From NCBI GenBank assembly GCA_947380285.1, contig CANCQD010000002.1:1-52594 (forward strand): DNA of 52,594 bases. The letters are read 5' to 3'. Each line of letters starts with the position of its first letter. Positions within the stretch are counted from its first letter, which is position 1. The position numbers and the translations under genes were made by a program. This document shows positions 28,442 to 37,534 of this stretch, piece by piece. The notes under the pieces are model-generated. The model was not told the origin of the DNA, did not search any database, and saw only the letters and a program-made list of their open reading frames with translations. This DNA comes from Burkholderiaceae bacterium (lineage in GTDB: Bacteria > Pseudomonadota > Gammaproteobacteria > Burkholderiales > Burkholderiaceae).

Positions 28442-28900
28442 ATGAGCACAACCCCTACCTCACCTAAGGATGCATCTAAATTAGAAGATGCAATTGAGAG
28501 ATGGACCGTACCCATCGGAAACTTATTTGTCTCTTTGTTTCATCGAATTGCATTGTTTGGCATTGGCGGTGCAACCGTTTGGTCAGCAGGGGTGGCATTT
28601 CTTGAAATGGTTCATAAGGGATCAGCCTCAATAGAAGACCTGCTCTTGCTGTTTATCTATTTAGAGATTGGTGCCATGGTGGGTATTTATTTCAAAACCA
28701 ATCATATGCCGGTCCGCTTTTTGATTTATGTTGCCATCACTGCGGTTACTCGCCTCATCATCGACCTAGTCAATACCAAACATGAAGCCGATATGGCCAT
28801 CCTATTGATGGGTCTGACCATCTTGATCCTAGCTCTGGCAAATGCGATTGTGCGTTACGCATCATTTAAATTTCCCAGCAGAAGTGGAGATAATGAATAA
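28442..28900 (+). CDS. psiE: PsiE family (phosphate-starvation-inducible E) membrane protein
   Basis: PsiE is a small inner-membrane protein induced by phosphate limitation in E. coli; its function is unknown. The 152-residue protein has four membrane segments. The family core is LLLLFIYLEIGAMVGIYFKT followed by NHMPVRFLIYVAITAVTRLI, and the C-terminal segment is hydrophobic (MAILLMGLTILILALANAIV). It has its own upstream region after the fccB terminator, and GGAGG precedes the ATG. The neighbouring genes are not obviously phosphate genes. No Pho box was recognised by eye. Confidence 0.85.
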   Translation: MSTTPTSPKDASKLEDAIERWTVPIGNLFVSLFHRIALFGIGGATVWSAGVAFLEMVHKGSASIEDLLLLFIYLEIGAMVGIYFKTNHMPVRFLIYVAITAVTRLIIDLVNTKHEADMAILLMGLTILILALANAIVRYASFKFPSRSGDNE

Positions 28901-28905
28901 AGACC

Positions 28906-30315
28906 CTATGGGTTTGGATTAACTCCATTATTGTGTTGATAGGGGTGAACGCCCCTATTTAAGCAATTGCGTACATACTCAATGCTAGTGCGCAAGGAAT
29001 AGTAATCGCTGGAGAAATATCTTGAGATCTGGATATTTAAGGCTTGGAACTCGAGAAGATCTAACTTCTTCAGATACTCATCCCTCATGCTGGGGTTAAA
29101 GTCCGTAAGCCACTCTTGCTCATATCCTCTTAAAGTCCCATACAGACGGTTAATCTTATTTTGCATGCGTCTTGCACGAAAACTAGGCAAAGCCTGCAAG
29201 ATGGGATAAGCAAGAATACAAAATGGCAGCAATATGAAAACGAGTCGATTTATGAGTTCTGCCAGCCAGAATGGCACATAATTTGATAACAATGGGTAAC
29301 GATTCTTTTCATAGTGAACTGCTACAGGGCTATCCGGCAAGACTGAATCCTTGAAAGAAGGAAACTCGCCACGCTCTGAAAAAAATGATCCGCGCCCATT
29401 GATTTCGCGGGCAGCCTCTAAAAATAAAAATTGTATTGCTGGATGCATGCGATCATCTACCAATAAATTAGTAGTCGTAGCAAGTAATTTAATATCTTGC
29501 GCGGGAAAATTTCGGTTCAGATCAAATGAGCCTTGGGGCACTTGCAAAATATGCATGTACGGAATGATTTTGGCGTAAGCATCTGCACGTTTAAAGGTAA
29601 CTAAATGAATAGCAGGATCATTCAGCAAGGACTGAACATTCGGCGCCTCATAGGCATCGACGATAAAAGTACCATCAATCGCCCCGTCTTTTAGAGCCTT
29701 TACTGCTTCTGCCCCTGGCAAATTGACAAAATGAGGAAGATGCTCAAATCCAGAAACTTCCAAAATCTTCATTGCTTGCGCATAGGTACCACTACCTTTA
29801 ATACCAACAGAAATTGTTTTGGGGGTAAAGTATTTAAAGTCACCTCTGTGCGCCTCTAAATCACTGTTCTTCACTTCTGGGCCGCGATAAAAAAACCATA
29901 CTGGATCGTAAGCAATCGCACCAAGAGATTGAACACCCTTGATATCCTTTGCATGACCTATTCCTGCCTGAACAAAAGCGGCCTGCACAGGATCTTTACG
30001 ATCCACTAAGTGATCGATATTTTCTTGGGCACCTAAAGTGCTAACGAGCTCTAAAGTTACGCCCTTCTTTGCAAAATATTCAGCGTATTTTTTTCCAAGG
30101 TCCTGGTATGAACCACCAGCAGATCCAGTAGCTAGATAAACGCGATTTGGAGGCGGTGGATCTGCATACCACCAGATACCCGCAAGAATCAATAGCAAGA
30201 GAATGAGGAGTGGCCATGCTTCCTGTAAAAATTGGGTAAAGTCGGTCCACTTCTCCTGAACAGTCTCAGATATACCCAAGTACGTCTCTTGAATGTCTTG
30301 TTTAAAGCTTCCCAT
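28906..30315 (-). CDS. TAXI family (TRAP-type) solute-binding protein, membrane-anchored, orphan
   Basis: TAXI proteins are periplasmic binding proteins of TRAP transporters. The 469-residue protein has an N-terminal membrane anchor (LLILLLLILAGIWWYA, about 36-52). The TAXI fold follows (VYLATGSAGGSYQDLGKKYAEYF, LELVSTLGAQENIDHL, VGIKGSGTYAQAMKILE, GAIDGTFIVDAYEAPNV). A second membrane segment near residues 350-370 leads into a cytoplasmic C-terminal domain of about 100 residues. No DctQM permease is adjacent. The double-anchored layout suggests a sensor or accessory role rather than a freely diffusing binding protein. It is divergent from the pirin gene across a symmetric repeat. Confidence 0.82.
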   Translation of the reverse strand: MGSFKQDIQETYLGISETVQEKWTDFTQFLQEAWPLLILLLLILAGIWWYADPPPPNRVYLATGSAGGSYQDLGKKYAEYFAKKGVTLELVSTLGAQENIDHLVDRKDPVQAAFVQAGIGHAKDIKGVQSLGAIAYDPVWFFYRGPEVKNSDLEAHRGDFKYFTPKTISVGIKGSGTYAQAMKILEVSGFEHLPHFVNLPGAEAVKALKDGAIDGTFIVDAYEAPNVQSLLNDPAIHLVTFKRADAYAKIIPYMHILQVPQGSFDLNRNFPAQDIKLLATTTNLLVDDRMHPAIQFLFLEAAREINGRGSFFSERGEFPSFKDSVLPDSPVAVHYEKNRYPLLSNYVPFWLAELINRLVFILLPFCILAYPILQALPSFRARRMQNKINRLYGTLRGYEQEWLTDFNPSMRDEYLKKLDLLEFQALNIQISRYFSSDYYSLRTSIEYVRNCLNRGVHPYQHNNGVNPNP

Positions 30316-30330
30316 GTGCTACCGATCAGC

Positions 30331-30391
30331 AAAGTTCATTAATGCTAATAATAATGATAATGTGCTTATTCTGATTCCTTTAATGAACTTT
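30331..30391. promoter_or_regulatory. 12-bp inverted repeat spanning the TAXI/pirin divergent promoter region
   Basis: AAAGTTCATTAA (30331-30342) and TTAATGAACTTT (30380-30391) are exact reverse complements 37 bp apart, centred in the 92-bp region between the two divergent start codons. A GATAAT box (30356-30361) lies between them. The symmetry suggests a shared repressor or activator acting on both genes. It is too long-looped for a terminator and has no T run. Confidence 0.5.
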
Positions 30392-30407
30392 TGAATACCC
30401 TAAAAAC

Positions 30408-31109
30408 ATGATAACCCTTAGAAAATCCCAGGAACGTGGCTATGCCGACCATGGCTGGCTAAAAAGCTTTCATTCTTTTTCATTTGCCGGTTACCATGAC
30501 CCCCGCTTTATGGGTTGGGGAAACCTTCGCGTCATTAATGAGGATCGGATAGCTGCTGGAATGGGTTTTGGTAAGCACAGCCATCGCAATATGGAAATTA
30601 TTAGTTACGTCCTGTCGGGAGAGCTGGCGCACGAAGATAGTATGGGAAATATTAAAGGAATCCCGCCAGGAGATGTCCAACGCATGAGTGCAGGCAGCGG
30701 AGTAACTCATAGCGAGTTCAATCACGCCAAAGATCAGACAACCCATTTTCTGCAAATTTGGATAGAGCCTAATGTTTCCGAAATTGAACCTGGCTACGAA
30801 CAACAATCTATCCCCGAAATAGAAAAAGATGGCAAGTTGCGCATCATCGCGTCCCCAACCGGAAATGATGGCGCTGTGAAAATTCATGCGGATGCAACGA
30901 TATATGCTGGACTATTTAATGAGTCTCAAACTGCCACAGTGCAGCTTGACCCAAAAAGAAAAGCTTATGCTCACCTCATTCGCGGGGCAATCACGATTAA
31001 TGGCCATCAATTAGCTGGTGGAGATGCCCTTCTCATTGAGAATGAAACTAAAGTAGAAATCAATAATGGCGCAGAAGCAGAAGTGCTGATTTTTGACTTG
31101 AGTCATTAA
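30408..31109 (+). CDS. pirin family protein (YhhW-like, quercetin dioxygenase fold)
   Basis: Pirins are bicupin proteins; YhhW of E. coli has quercetin 2,3-dioxygenase activity in vitro. The 233-residue protein shows the family N-terminal region (YADHGWLKSFHSFSFAGYHDP, GWGNLRVINEDRI) and the metal site HSHRNMEIISYVLSGELAHED. The third ligand region is SAGSGVTHSEFNH, followed by the LQIWIEP motif. The second cupin, with the HLIRGAITINGHQLAGGDAL segment, is complete. All usual metal ligands (three His and one Glu) appear present. It is divergent from the TAXI gene and precedes a UxaA-family gene. Its role is likely redox or stress related, but not determined. Confidence 0.9.
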   Translation: MITLRKSQERGYADHGWLKSFHSFSFAGYHDPRFMGWGNLRVINEDRIAAGMGFGKHSHRNMEIISYVLSGELAHEDSMGNIKGIPPGDVQRMSAGSGVTHSEFNHAKDQTTHFLQIWIEPNVSEIEPGYEQQSIPEIEKDGKLRIIASPTGNDGAVKIHADATIYAGLFNESQTATVQLDPKRKAYAHLIRGAITINGHQLAGGDALLIENETKVEINNGAEAEVLIFDLSH

Positions 31110-31162
31110 TTATTTCTCAGCTTAAGCATACGATGTAGCATCACCCTTAAATTTCAAAGCTC

Positions 31163-32710
31163 ATGATTGAAACCTCTGTTAAGAAACTAGCTGGTCCGAT
31201 TATTCGACTGCATCCAAATGACAATATCGTAGTTGCTCGAGTCGATATTGGTATTGGTGCCCAAGTCCCTAGCGAGAATTTCACGAGCCGCAGCCAAGTA
31301 CCTGCAGGTTACAAAATTGCTGCCAAGAAAATTCTTAAGGGTGAGCCCATCCTAAAATATAACGTGACGGTAGGTTTTGCTAATACTGATATTGATGCGG
31401 GCACCATGGTGCATAGTCACAATACCGAGTTTAGAGAATTTGATCGTGACTACGCTTACGCAAGCGAATATAAACCTACAGAACTCCTGCCAGAATCAGA
31501 GCGCGCTACCTTTCAGGGATATGTTCGAGCCAATGGACAAGTTGGCACACGTAATTTCATTGGCATTCTTTCCACGGTTAACTGCTCAGCAACTGTAGTC
31601 AACAGGATTGCGGATTGGTTTACGCCAGAGCGACTGAAAGAATTTCCTAATATCGATGGTGTGGTGGCATTTAGCCATGACATCGGTTGTGGAATGGAAA
31701 TGAGTGGCGAACCTATGGAGCTACTGCGCCGTACTATGGCGGGCTATGCTCGCCACCCTAACCTAGCTGCAGCGCTGATTGTTGGACTAGGCTGTGAACG
31801 TAATCAACTCAAAGGTTTGATGGAGCAGGAAGACCTAGCTGAAGGTAATACTCTGCATACGTTCATCATGCAAGAATCCGGCGGCACACGTAAAACGATT
31901 GAGGCTGGCATAGAGGCTGTTAAAGCACTGCTTCCAGCAGCAAACAAAGTAAAACGTGAAACGGTGTCTGCCAGTCACTTATGTGTTGGCTTGCAATGCG
32001 GTGGATCTGATGGCTTTTCATCCATCACCGCCAACCCCGCTTTAGGAGCAGCGATCGATATTTTGTCCCGCCATGGTGGTACGGGAATTCTTTCAGAGAC
32101 ACCGGAGATTTATGGTGTTGAACACACCCTTACCCGTCGAGCGGTAAATAAAACGGTAGGTGAAAAACTCATTAAACGGATTCGCTGGTGGAAAGATGAA
32201 TACTCCGTTGGTAGAGATGTACAAATTAATGGGCAAGTAAGCCCCGGCAATCAAATTGGTGGCTTAGCCAATATTTTTGAAAAATCCCTTGGATCTTCCA
32301 TGAAGGGTGGCACAGGCCCCCTCATGGAGGTCTATCGATATGCTGAGCCAGTAAGAACCAAAGGCTTTGTGTTCATGGACACCCCAGGATTTGACCCCGT
32401 ATCAGCAACCGGCCAAATAGCCGGGGGCGCCAATCTGATCGCCTTCACCACTGGCCGCGGCTCCATGTTTGGCTCCAAGCCAGCGCCTTGTATCAAGTTA
32501 GCCACCAATACACCGATGTATCAGCGCCTGACAGAGGACATGGATATCAATTGCGGAGAGATTTTGGATGGCACAGTCTCCGTCCAAGAGATGGGGCAGC
32601 AGATATTTGAGTTATTCCTCCGCACTGCCTCTGGCGAACCTTCCAAAAGCGAACTACTTGGTCTAGGAGACTATGAATTTGTTCCCTGGCAAATTGGGGT
32701 AATGAGCTAA
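31163..32710 (+). CDS. UxaA family altronate/galactarate dehydratase-like protein
   Basis: The family dehydrates sugar acids: UxaA acts on D-altronate and GarD on galactarate, both with Fe2+. The 515-residue protein has the N-terminal SAF domain (about 10-95, with VHSHNTE). The large catalytic part includes GYVRANGQVGTRNFIGILSTVNCS, HDIGCGMEMSG, LGCERNQ, LQCGGSDGFSSITANPALG, SETPEIYG, MDTPGFDPVSATGQIAGGANL and ITTGRGS-like AFTTGRGSMFG. The conserved His, Cys and Glu metal residues of the family are visible. Length is between UxaA (about 495) and GarD (about 523), so the substrate is left open. No other hexuronate or glucarate genes are near. Confidence 0.85.
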   Translation: MIETSVKKLAGPIIRLHPNDNIVVARVDIGIGAQVPSENFTSRSQVPAGYKIAAKKILKGEPILKYNVTVGFANTDIDAGTMVHSHNTEFREFDRDYAYASEYKPTELLPESERATFQGYVRANGQVGTRNFIGILSTVNCSATVVNRIADWFTPERLKEFPNIDGVVAFSHDIGCGMEMSGEPMELLRRTMAGYARHPNLAAALIVGLGCERNQLKGLMEQEDLAEGNTLHTFIMQESGGTRKTIEAGIEAVKALLPAANKVKRETVSASHLCVGLQCGGSDGFSSITANPALGAAIDILSRHGGTGILSETPEIYGVEHTLTRRAVNKTVGEKLIKRIRWWKDEYSVGRDVQINGQVSPGNQIGGLANIFEKSLGSSMKGGTGPLMEVYRYAEPVRTKGFVFMDTPGFDPVSATGQIAGGANLIAFTTGRGSMFGSKPAPCIKLATNTPMYQRLTEDMDINCGEILDGTVSVQEMGQQIFELFLRTASGEPSKSELLGLGDYEFVPWQIGVMS

Positions 32711-32771
32711 GAGAACTGTAGAATTAATCCTGTTAGCTCAACCCAGACTGAAACGAAACTGAAACAGGCTT

Positions 32772-33752
32772 ATGAAATTTAGGGATTACTACGAAACACT
32801 CGGTGTTGCTCGCGGCGCTACTGAAGCTGAGATTAAATCAGCCTATCGCAAAATGGCCCGAAAATTCCATCCAGACGTAAACAAAGAAGCTGGCGCTGAA
32901 GAGCAGTTCAAGCAAATCGGCGAAGCTTATGCCGTTTTGAAAGATACCGAGAAACGCGCAGCCTACGATCGATTTGGCGAGAACTGGAAAAACGGTCAAG
33001 ACTTTACCCCTCCCCCAAATTGGAATGAAGGCTTTGAATATTCCGATGGTGGATTTGGTGGTGGTCACCCAGGTTATGGCGGTGGCTTTGAGGGTGATCA
33101 AAGCGAATTCTTTGAATCCCTTTTTGGCAGAGGCAAACATCGCCAAGGTGGACGCAGTGGTAATCCTCGACAGGGCATGAACTTCAAAGGCCAAGATCAT
33201 CATGCCAAAATATTGATTGATCTAGCTGATGCGTATAACGGTGCCAAGCGGACGATTGCACTGCATATGCCTACGCAAGATGCGAATGGTCATGTCAGTA
33301 CACAAGAGCGCAAATTAGATGTCAGCATTCCTAAAGGCATTAAGTCTGGACAAAATCTGCGACTATCTGGACAGGGTGCTCCTGGTGTTGGCGAAGGTCC
33401 TGCTGGCGACCTTTATCTAGAAATTGATTTCCACCCTAACGCTATTTATCGTGTTGAAGGAAAGGATGTCTTCATTGATATCCCTTTGGCACCATGGGAG
33501 GCCGCTCTTGGAACAACAGTTAATGTGCCTACCCCAGCAGGCAGCACTTTGGAATTAAAGATTCCAGCAGGCACAGTAGCGGGTCGCAAAATGCGACTCA
33601 AAGGTAAAGGTATTCCCAGCGCGGAACCTGGCGATCTGTATGTTGTCCCTACTATCGCCTTACCACCAGCCGATACTGATGCCCATAAAGAAGCATATCA
33701 AACCTTTGAGAAAGCTTTTGATTTCAACCCCAGAACTCACTTGAAGGGATGA
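32772..33752 (+). CDS. cbpA: DnaJ-class co-chaperone CbpA (curved DNA-binding protein)
   Basis: CbpA stimulates DnaK and also binds curved DNA in E. coli. The 326-residue protein has a J domain (1-70) with HPD at 33-35, a Gly/Phe-rich linker (about 85-135) and the two C-terminal beta domains. These include the typical IPKGIKSGQNLRLSGQG and IPAGTVAGRKMRLKGKG motifs. The zinc-finger domain of true DnaJ is absent, which separates CbpA from DnaJ. It overlaps cbpM by four bases, the classic cbpAM arrangement. Confidence 0.95.
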   Translation: MKFRDYYETLGVARGATEAEIKSAYRKMARKFHPDVNKEAGAEEQFKQIGEAYAVLKDTEKRAAYDRFGENWKNGQDFTPPPNWNEGFEYSDGGFGGGHPGYGGGFEGDQSEFFESLFGRGKHRQGGRSGNPRQGMNFKGQDHHAKILIDLADAYNGAKRTIALHMPTQDANGHVSTQERKLDVSIPKGIKSGQNLRLSGQGAPGVGEGPAGDLYLEIDFHPNAIYRVEGKDVFIDIPLAPWEAALGTTVNVPTPAGSTLELKIPAGTVAGRKMRLKGKGIPSAEPGDLYVVPTIALPPADTDAHKEAYQTFEKAFDFNPRTHLKG

Positions 33753-34066
33753 TCGAGATGACACAAACCAATATCACCTGGATTGAAGGTAGCGTCGTTG
33801 AGAATGAAGTTCATATGACGATTGTGGAGCTCTCTCACGCCTCGCGCACGCCAGAAGATCTCATCATGACCTGGGTTTCAGAAGGAGTACTCAGTCCAGT
33901 TGGATCATCGCCAGAAGACTGGCGCTTTAGTGGCGATTCTTTGAGAAGAGCGAAAACTGCAGCCCATCTTACACATGATCTTGAGTTAAATGTGCCTGGC
34001 GTTGCGCTTGCACTAGACCTACTCGATGAAATTGCCCAGTTGCGTGCCCGCCTACCGCGCAAATAG
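33749..34066 (+). CDS. cbpM: chaperone modulator CbpM-like, MerR-type fold
   Basis: CbpM binds the J domain of CbpA and inhibits both its co-chaperone and DNA-binding activities. The 105-residue protein has the size and layout of the family: an acidic N-terminus, a strand-helix region with MTIVELSHASRTPEDLIMTWVSEGVLSPVG resembling a MerR helix-turn-helix, then SLRRAKTAAHLTHDLELNVPGVALALDLLDEIAQLRARL. The start codon overlaps the cbpA stop (ATGA), which fixes the pairing. The gene is followed by the convergent uup. Confidence 0.9.
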   Translation: MIEMTQTNITWIEGSVVENEVHMTIVELSHASRTPEDLIMTWVSEGVLSPVGSSPEDWRFSGDSLRRAKTAAHLTHDLELNVPGVALALDLLDEIAQLRARLPRK

Positions 34067-34075
34067 GCCTTTACA

Positions 34076-36022
34076 CTAAGATTCTGAACGACTCAAAAGC
34101 CGCTCCCAACGCTGCAGCTTTTGATCTAATTGAACAGTAATTTCACTTAGGCGCGCTTGCATGCTTGCCGCTAACTCAGGTTCATTTTTATACAAATCTG
34201 GATTGCTCATTGCAATGCCAATGTCAGCCTGCTCTGTTTCCAAGACTTCAATCTGCAATGGCAAAGCTTCTAGCTCCTGGCGTTCCTTGCCATTAAGCTT
34301 TTGAATAACGCTCTTGGCTGCTGGCTTATTTTCTGTCTTAGTCTTTGCCTCAGCTTTCACTTCAGCCTTTACCTCTACTTTAGGCTCTGATTTTTCTACA
34401 GATTTTGTATTGGCATTCGCGGCGCGAATTTTATCAGAGCGTGCCTTCTGTATTTTCCAATCCTCATAACCACCCTCATACTCACGCCAGAAACCATCGC
34501 CTTCATTCGCAATAATGCTCGTGACAACGTTATCTAAGAAATAGCGATCATGACTTACTAGGAAAACAGTACCCTTGTAATCTTGCAACAGTTGCTCGAG
34601 CAAATCTAAGGTGTCAATATCCAAGTCATTTGTTGGCTCATCCAAGACTAAAACGTTTGCTGGACGAGCAAACAAGCGAGCCAACAGCAAACGATTGCGC
34701 TCTCCACCGGAAAGCGTGCTGACAGGAGAATTTGTTCTCTCAGGCGCAAACAAGAAATCACTCAAATAACTCTTCACGTGCTTTTTATTGCCGTTGATTT
34801 CAATCCATTCGCTACCAGGACTAATGTAATCTTCCAGCGAGGCATTGAGATCTAAGCCTTCGCGCATTTGATCAAAGTAAGCCACCTCAATACGAGTGCC
34901 CATGGTTGCAGTGCCGGAGTCCGGAGCAATCGTACCCAATATTAATTTGAGCAAGGTTGTCTTACCTGCGCCGTTAGGACCCAGTAGACCCACCTTATCA
35001 CCGCGCAAAATCGTTGCTGTGAAATCTTTCACAATCGGACGATCATACGTTTTGCTGACGTTTTGGAGATCAGCCACAATCTTGCCGCTACGGTCTCCAG
35101 CAGACACTGCCAATTTCACCTGCCCCATCGCATCTCTGCGCTCGGCACGGCTACTACGTAAATTTTCTAAGCGGGCAATTCTGGCAACACTTCGAGTGCG
35201 ACGCGCTTCAACACCTTTGCGTATCCAAACCTCTTCTTGTGCCAATAATTTATCGGCACGGGCATTGGCTAAAGATTCAGAGTTAAGCTCTTGCTCTTTT
35301 AAAACTTCATACTGAGTAAAGTTTCCAGGATAGCTACGCAAAATACCGCGATCCAACTCAACAATCTGCGTGCAAACGTTGTCCAAGAAAGCACGGTCAT
35401 GGGTAATCAAAATAACTGAGCCTTGATATTCCTTGAGCAACTCCTCTAACCAAGCAATCGAGTCTAAATCCAAATGGTTGGTTGGCTCATCTAACAGAAG
35501 TACATCTGGCATCTCAACCAAAGCGCGCGCTAAGGCAACCCGTTTTTTTGTGCCCCCAGAAAGTGTATTGATCTTGAGATCTGCTTCGAGATGTAGGCGG
35601 TCTAAAGTTTCATGAACGCGTTGCTCCCAATTCCAGCCACTTAATGCCTCTAATTGTGACTGTACCTCGTCCAAGCGATGATGAGAGGCATCATCCCATT
35701 CGCCAACGCTCAGAGCTTCATACTCCTCACGCAAAGCCTTGGCCTGGGCAACACCCTTAGATACCGCCTCAAAAATAGTCTCTTCTGCTTCAAAGATAGG
35801 CTCCTGAGGCACGTAGGCAATCCTCAGACCTTGCTGATATTGAAGCAGCCCATCATCCAATTTTTCGATGCCGGCCATTATCTTCAATAAAGAAGATTTG
35901 CCAGTGCCATTACGGCCAATTAAGCCAACACGCTCACCCGATTCGAGTGAAAAAGCAGTGTTTGCGAGGAGGTCAACGTGGCCAAAAGCCAGTTTTGCAT
36001 CAGTGAGTACGATTAAAGCCAT
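34076..36022 (-). CDS. uup: ABC-F family ATPase Uup
   Basis: Uup is a soluble ABC-F protein that acts on ribosomes or stalled intermediates and suppresses transposon excision in E. coli; it is not a transporter. The 648-residue protein has two ABC domains (Walker A GLIGRNGTGKSS and GLLGPNGAGKTT; signatures LSGGTKKR and LSGGERNR; Walker B followed by DEPTNHLD and DEPTNDLD). The interdomain linker is present, as is a Lys/Glu/Ala-rich segment leading to the C-terminal coiled coil (about 580-648) that marks Uup among ABC-F proteins. It is convergent with cbpM and divergent from the kinase-like gene. Confidence 0.93.
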   Translation of the reverse strand: MALIVLTDAKLAFGHVDLLANTAFSLESGERVGLIGRNGTGKSSLLKIMAGIEKLDDGLLQYQQGLRIAYVPQEPIFEAEETIFEAVSKGVAQAKALREEYEALSVGEWDDASHHRLDEVQSQLEALSGWNWEQRVHETLDRLHLEADLKINTLSGGTKKRVALARALVEMPDVLLLDEPTNHLDLDSIAWLEELLKEYQGSVILITHDRAFLDNVCTQIVELDRGILRSYPGNFTQYEVLKEQELNSESLANARADKLLAQEEVWIRKGVEARRTRSVARIARLENLRSSRAERRDAMGQVKLAVSAGDRSGKIVADLQNVSKTYDRPIVKDFTATILRGDKVGLLGPNGAGKTTLLKLILGTIAPDSGTATMGTRIEVAYFDQMREGLDLNASLEDYISPGSEWIEINGNKKHVKSYLSDFLFAPERTNSPVSTLSGGERNRLLLARLFARPANVLVLDEPTNDLDIDTLDLLEQLLQDYKGTVFLVSHDRYFLDNVVTSIIANEGDGFWREYEGGYEDWKIQKARSDKIRAANANTKSVEKSEPKVEVKAEVKAEAKTKTENKPAAKSVIQKLNGKERQELEALPLQIEVLETEQADIGIAMSNPDLYKNEPELAASMQARLSEITVQLDQKLQRWERLLSRSES

Positions 36023-36089
36023 GGCGACATTATCGTCACTTCCCCAAAAGAAGAGATATTTCCATCAATATCTGCGAGACTAGCCACCT

Positions 36090-36686
36090 ATGGTTTGCAA
36101 ACTAACGCCCTCTGCGCCCCGCCTCATCCTCTTTTCTGGACATGCTGGCACTGGGAAGTCGACTTTGGCTAAGAGGGCCTTACCTTTGCTAATTGAAAAA
36201 ACAGGGGAAGATTTTTTCTTTCTGGACAAAGACACTGCCTATGGTGCCTTTAGCGCCCATGTCATGAAACTGACGACCCAGAACCCCAATGACCGTGATA
36301 GCCCCTATTACCTAGAAAACCTCCGCGATTGGGAATACCAGGGGCTCATTGATATTGCTAGAGAGAACTTACTCCTCGGCGTGAATGTGATTTTGGTGGG
36401 GCCGTTCTCCAAAGAGATTCAGAGTGGCAGAATGTTTGACCCGCAAAAGCTTGGAGTGCCGCCACAAACGACCATTCAGATTGCCTGGATTGATTTAGAG
36501 GAATCAGAAGCTAGAAAACGGATGGAAAAACGGGCTGACCCTAGGGATGAATGGAAACTTGCTCACTGGGATCAATATGCCAAACGTAGAACAGAGCCGC
36601 CCATCCATTCAGCTTTGCACCGTTTTGATAACTGCTCTTTTACAGAAGACGCCTTTGTAAAGTTGATTGACGATTTGGCTCCGTAA
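36090..36686 (+). CDS. P-loop ATPase/kinase-like protein of unknown specificity
   Basis: The 198-residue protein has a Walker A motif GHAGTGKS at residues 17-24. A DKDTAYGAF segment resembles small-molecule kinases, VILVGPFSKEI suggests a Walker B-like strand, and the Arg-rich LEESEARKRMEKRADPRDEWK acts as a lid. This layout matches AAA/zeta-toxin-like or gluconate-kinase-like P-loop proteins that transfer phosphate to small molecules. The nucleotide-binding part is clear but the substrate cannot be named. It starts 67 bp from the divergent uup start. There is no adjacent antitoxin, which argues against a toxin role. Confidence 0.75.
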   Translation: MVCKLTPSAPRLILFSGHAGTGKSTLAKRALPLLIEKTGEDFFFLDKDTAYGAFSAHVMKLTTQNPNDRDSPYYLENLRDWEYQGLIDIARENLLLGVNVILVGPFSKEIQSGRMFDPQKLGVPPQTTIQIAWIDLEESEARKRMEKRADPRDEWKLAHWDQYAKRRTEPPIHSALHRFDNCSFTEDAFVKLIDDLAP

Positions 36687-36703
36687 GAGCGGATTCAGAA
36701 GAC

Positions 36704-36732
36704 AAAAAAATAGGACCCCTAAGGAGCCCTAT
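36704..36732 (-). terminator. intrinsic terminator of ompW
   Basis: On the minus strand a 10-bp stem with two G-T wobbles (ATAGGGCTCC with GGGGTCCTAT, 3-nt loop) is followed by seven T. It lies 24 bp after the ompW stop. The plus-strand kinase-like gene ends 18 bp on the other side. Confidence 0.9.
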
Positions 36733-36755
36733 CTCAAGAACCAAGAACTGAATTC

Positions 36756-37397
36756 TTAGAACTTGTAAGTCACACCAACAGCTGGCATCCATGGGTTCAA
36801 TGTCAACTTGCCAGATGCACCGGCAAGCGCTCCACTACCAGTTACATTAGTGCTCATAGTTGCATATTTCACGTCAACGTTTAAACCCCAGTTTTTATCC
36901 AACATGTAATCCATACCAACTTGACCAACAAAACCAACACTAGACTGATCAACTTGCACCTGATTTCCGAGCGCAGGGAAATTTTGACGATTTCCAAAGA
37001 TAGTGTAATTAATACCAGCGCCAACATAAGGTTTAAAAGCACCTAAGTCAGTGAAGTGGTACTGAGCCAAGAGTGATGGCGGCAAAGCTGTAATCTTACC
37101 GGCGTTGGCATTTCCTGGGCCATAAGTAATGTTTACTTGTTGTGGCCATGTCAACACCAACTCAGCAGCAATATTTTTTGTGAAAAAGTAAGAAACATCA
37201 AACTCAGGAATAACTTGATTTTTAGCTTTTACGTTTGCGGCTTGGACCAAACCAGACTGTCCATTTTGCCAAAGCAAATCCACCGCACGCACACGCACCA
37301 TCCATGGATTCTCTTCTGCTTGAGCTTGAGCCTGAGCTGCGATTGGGGCTAAGGATGCTACTGCAGCCATTGCTGCTACGAGTGTCTTAATACGCAT
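36756..37397 (-). CDS. ompW: outer membrane protein OmpW family
   Basis: OmpW is an 8-stranded outer-membrane barrel thought to carry small hydrophobic molecules; in E. coli it is controlled by oxygen through FNR. The 213-residue precursor has a signal peptide (cleavage near AQA-QA, about residue 25). The family opening is NPWMVRVRAVDLLW, with ELVLTWPQQVNI and YHFTDLGAFKPYVGAGINYT in the middle, and the C-terminus is NPWMPAVGVTYKF ending in Phe, as required for barrel assembly. Two perfect FNR boxes lie upstream, and a strong terminator follows the gene. Confidence 0.93.
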   Translation of the reverse strand: MRIKTLVAAMAAVASLAPIAAQAQAQAEENPWMVRVRAVDLLWQNGQSGLVQAANVKAKNQVIPEFDVSYFFTKNIAAELVLTWPQQVNITYGPGNANAGKITALPPSLLAQYHFTDLGAFKPYVGAGINYTIFGNRQNFPALGNQVQVDQSSVGFVGQVGMDYMLDKNWGLNVDVKYATMSTNVTGSGALAGASGKLTLNPWMPAVGVTYKF

Positions 37398-37462
37398 GAT
37401 GGTTTACCTTTTTGTTATCAATTTCGATGAGATCATTTTCGAATTGATGCAGAAGGTGCAAT

Positions 37463-37476
37463 TTGATGTAAATCAA
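37463..37476. promoter_or_regulatory. FNR/ANR box upstream of ompW (proximal)
   Basis: TTGATGTAAATCAA matches the FNR consensus TTGAT-N4-ATCAA exactly. The symmetry extends to CAATTTGAT/ATCAAATTG (37459-37480). The centre is about 72 bp before the ompW ATG. If FNR acts at -41.5, transcription would start near 37428 with a leader of about 30 nt. Confidence 0.85.
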
Positions 37477-37534
37477 ATTGAAAGTGCTTAGGAATTTTTT
37501 GTTTGCTAAAAAGCAACACTGTTTAAGAGCGCGT

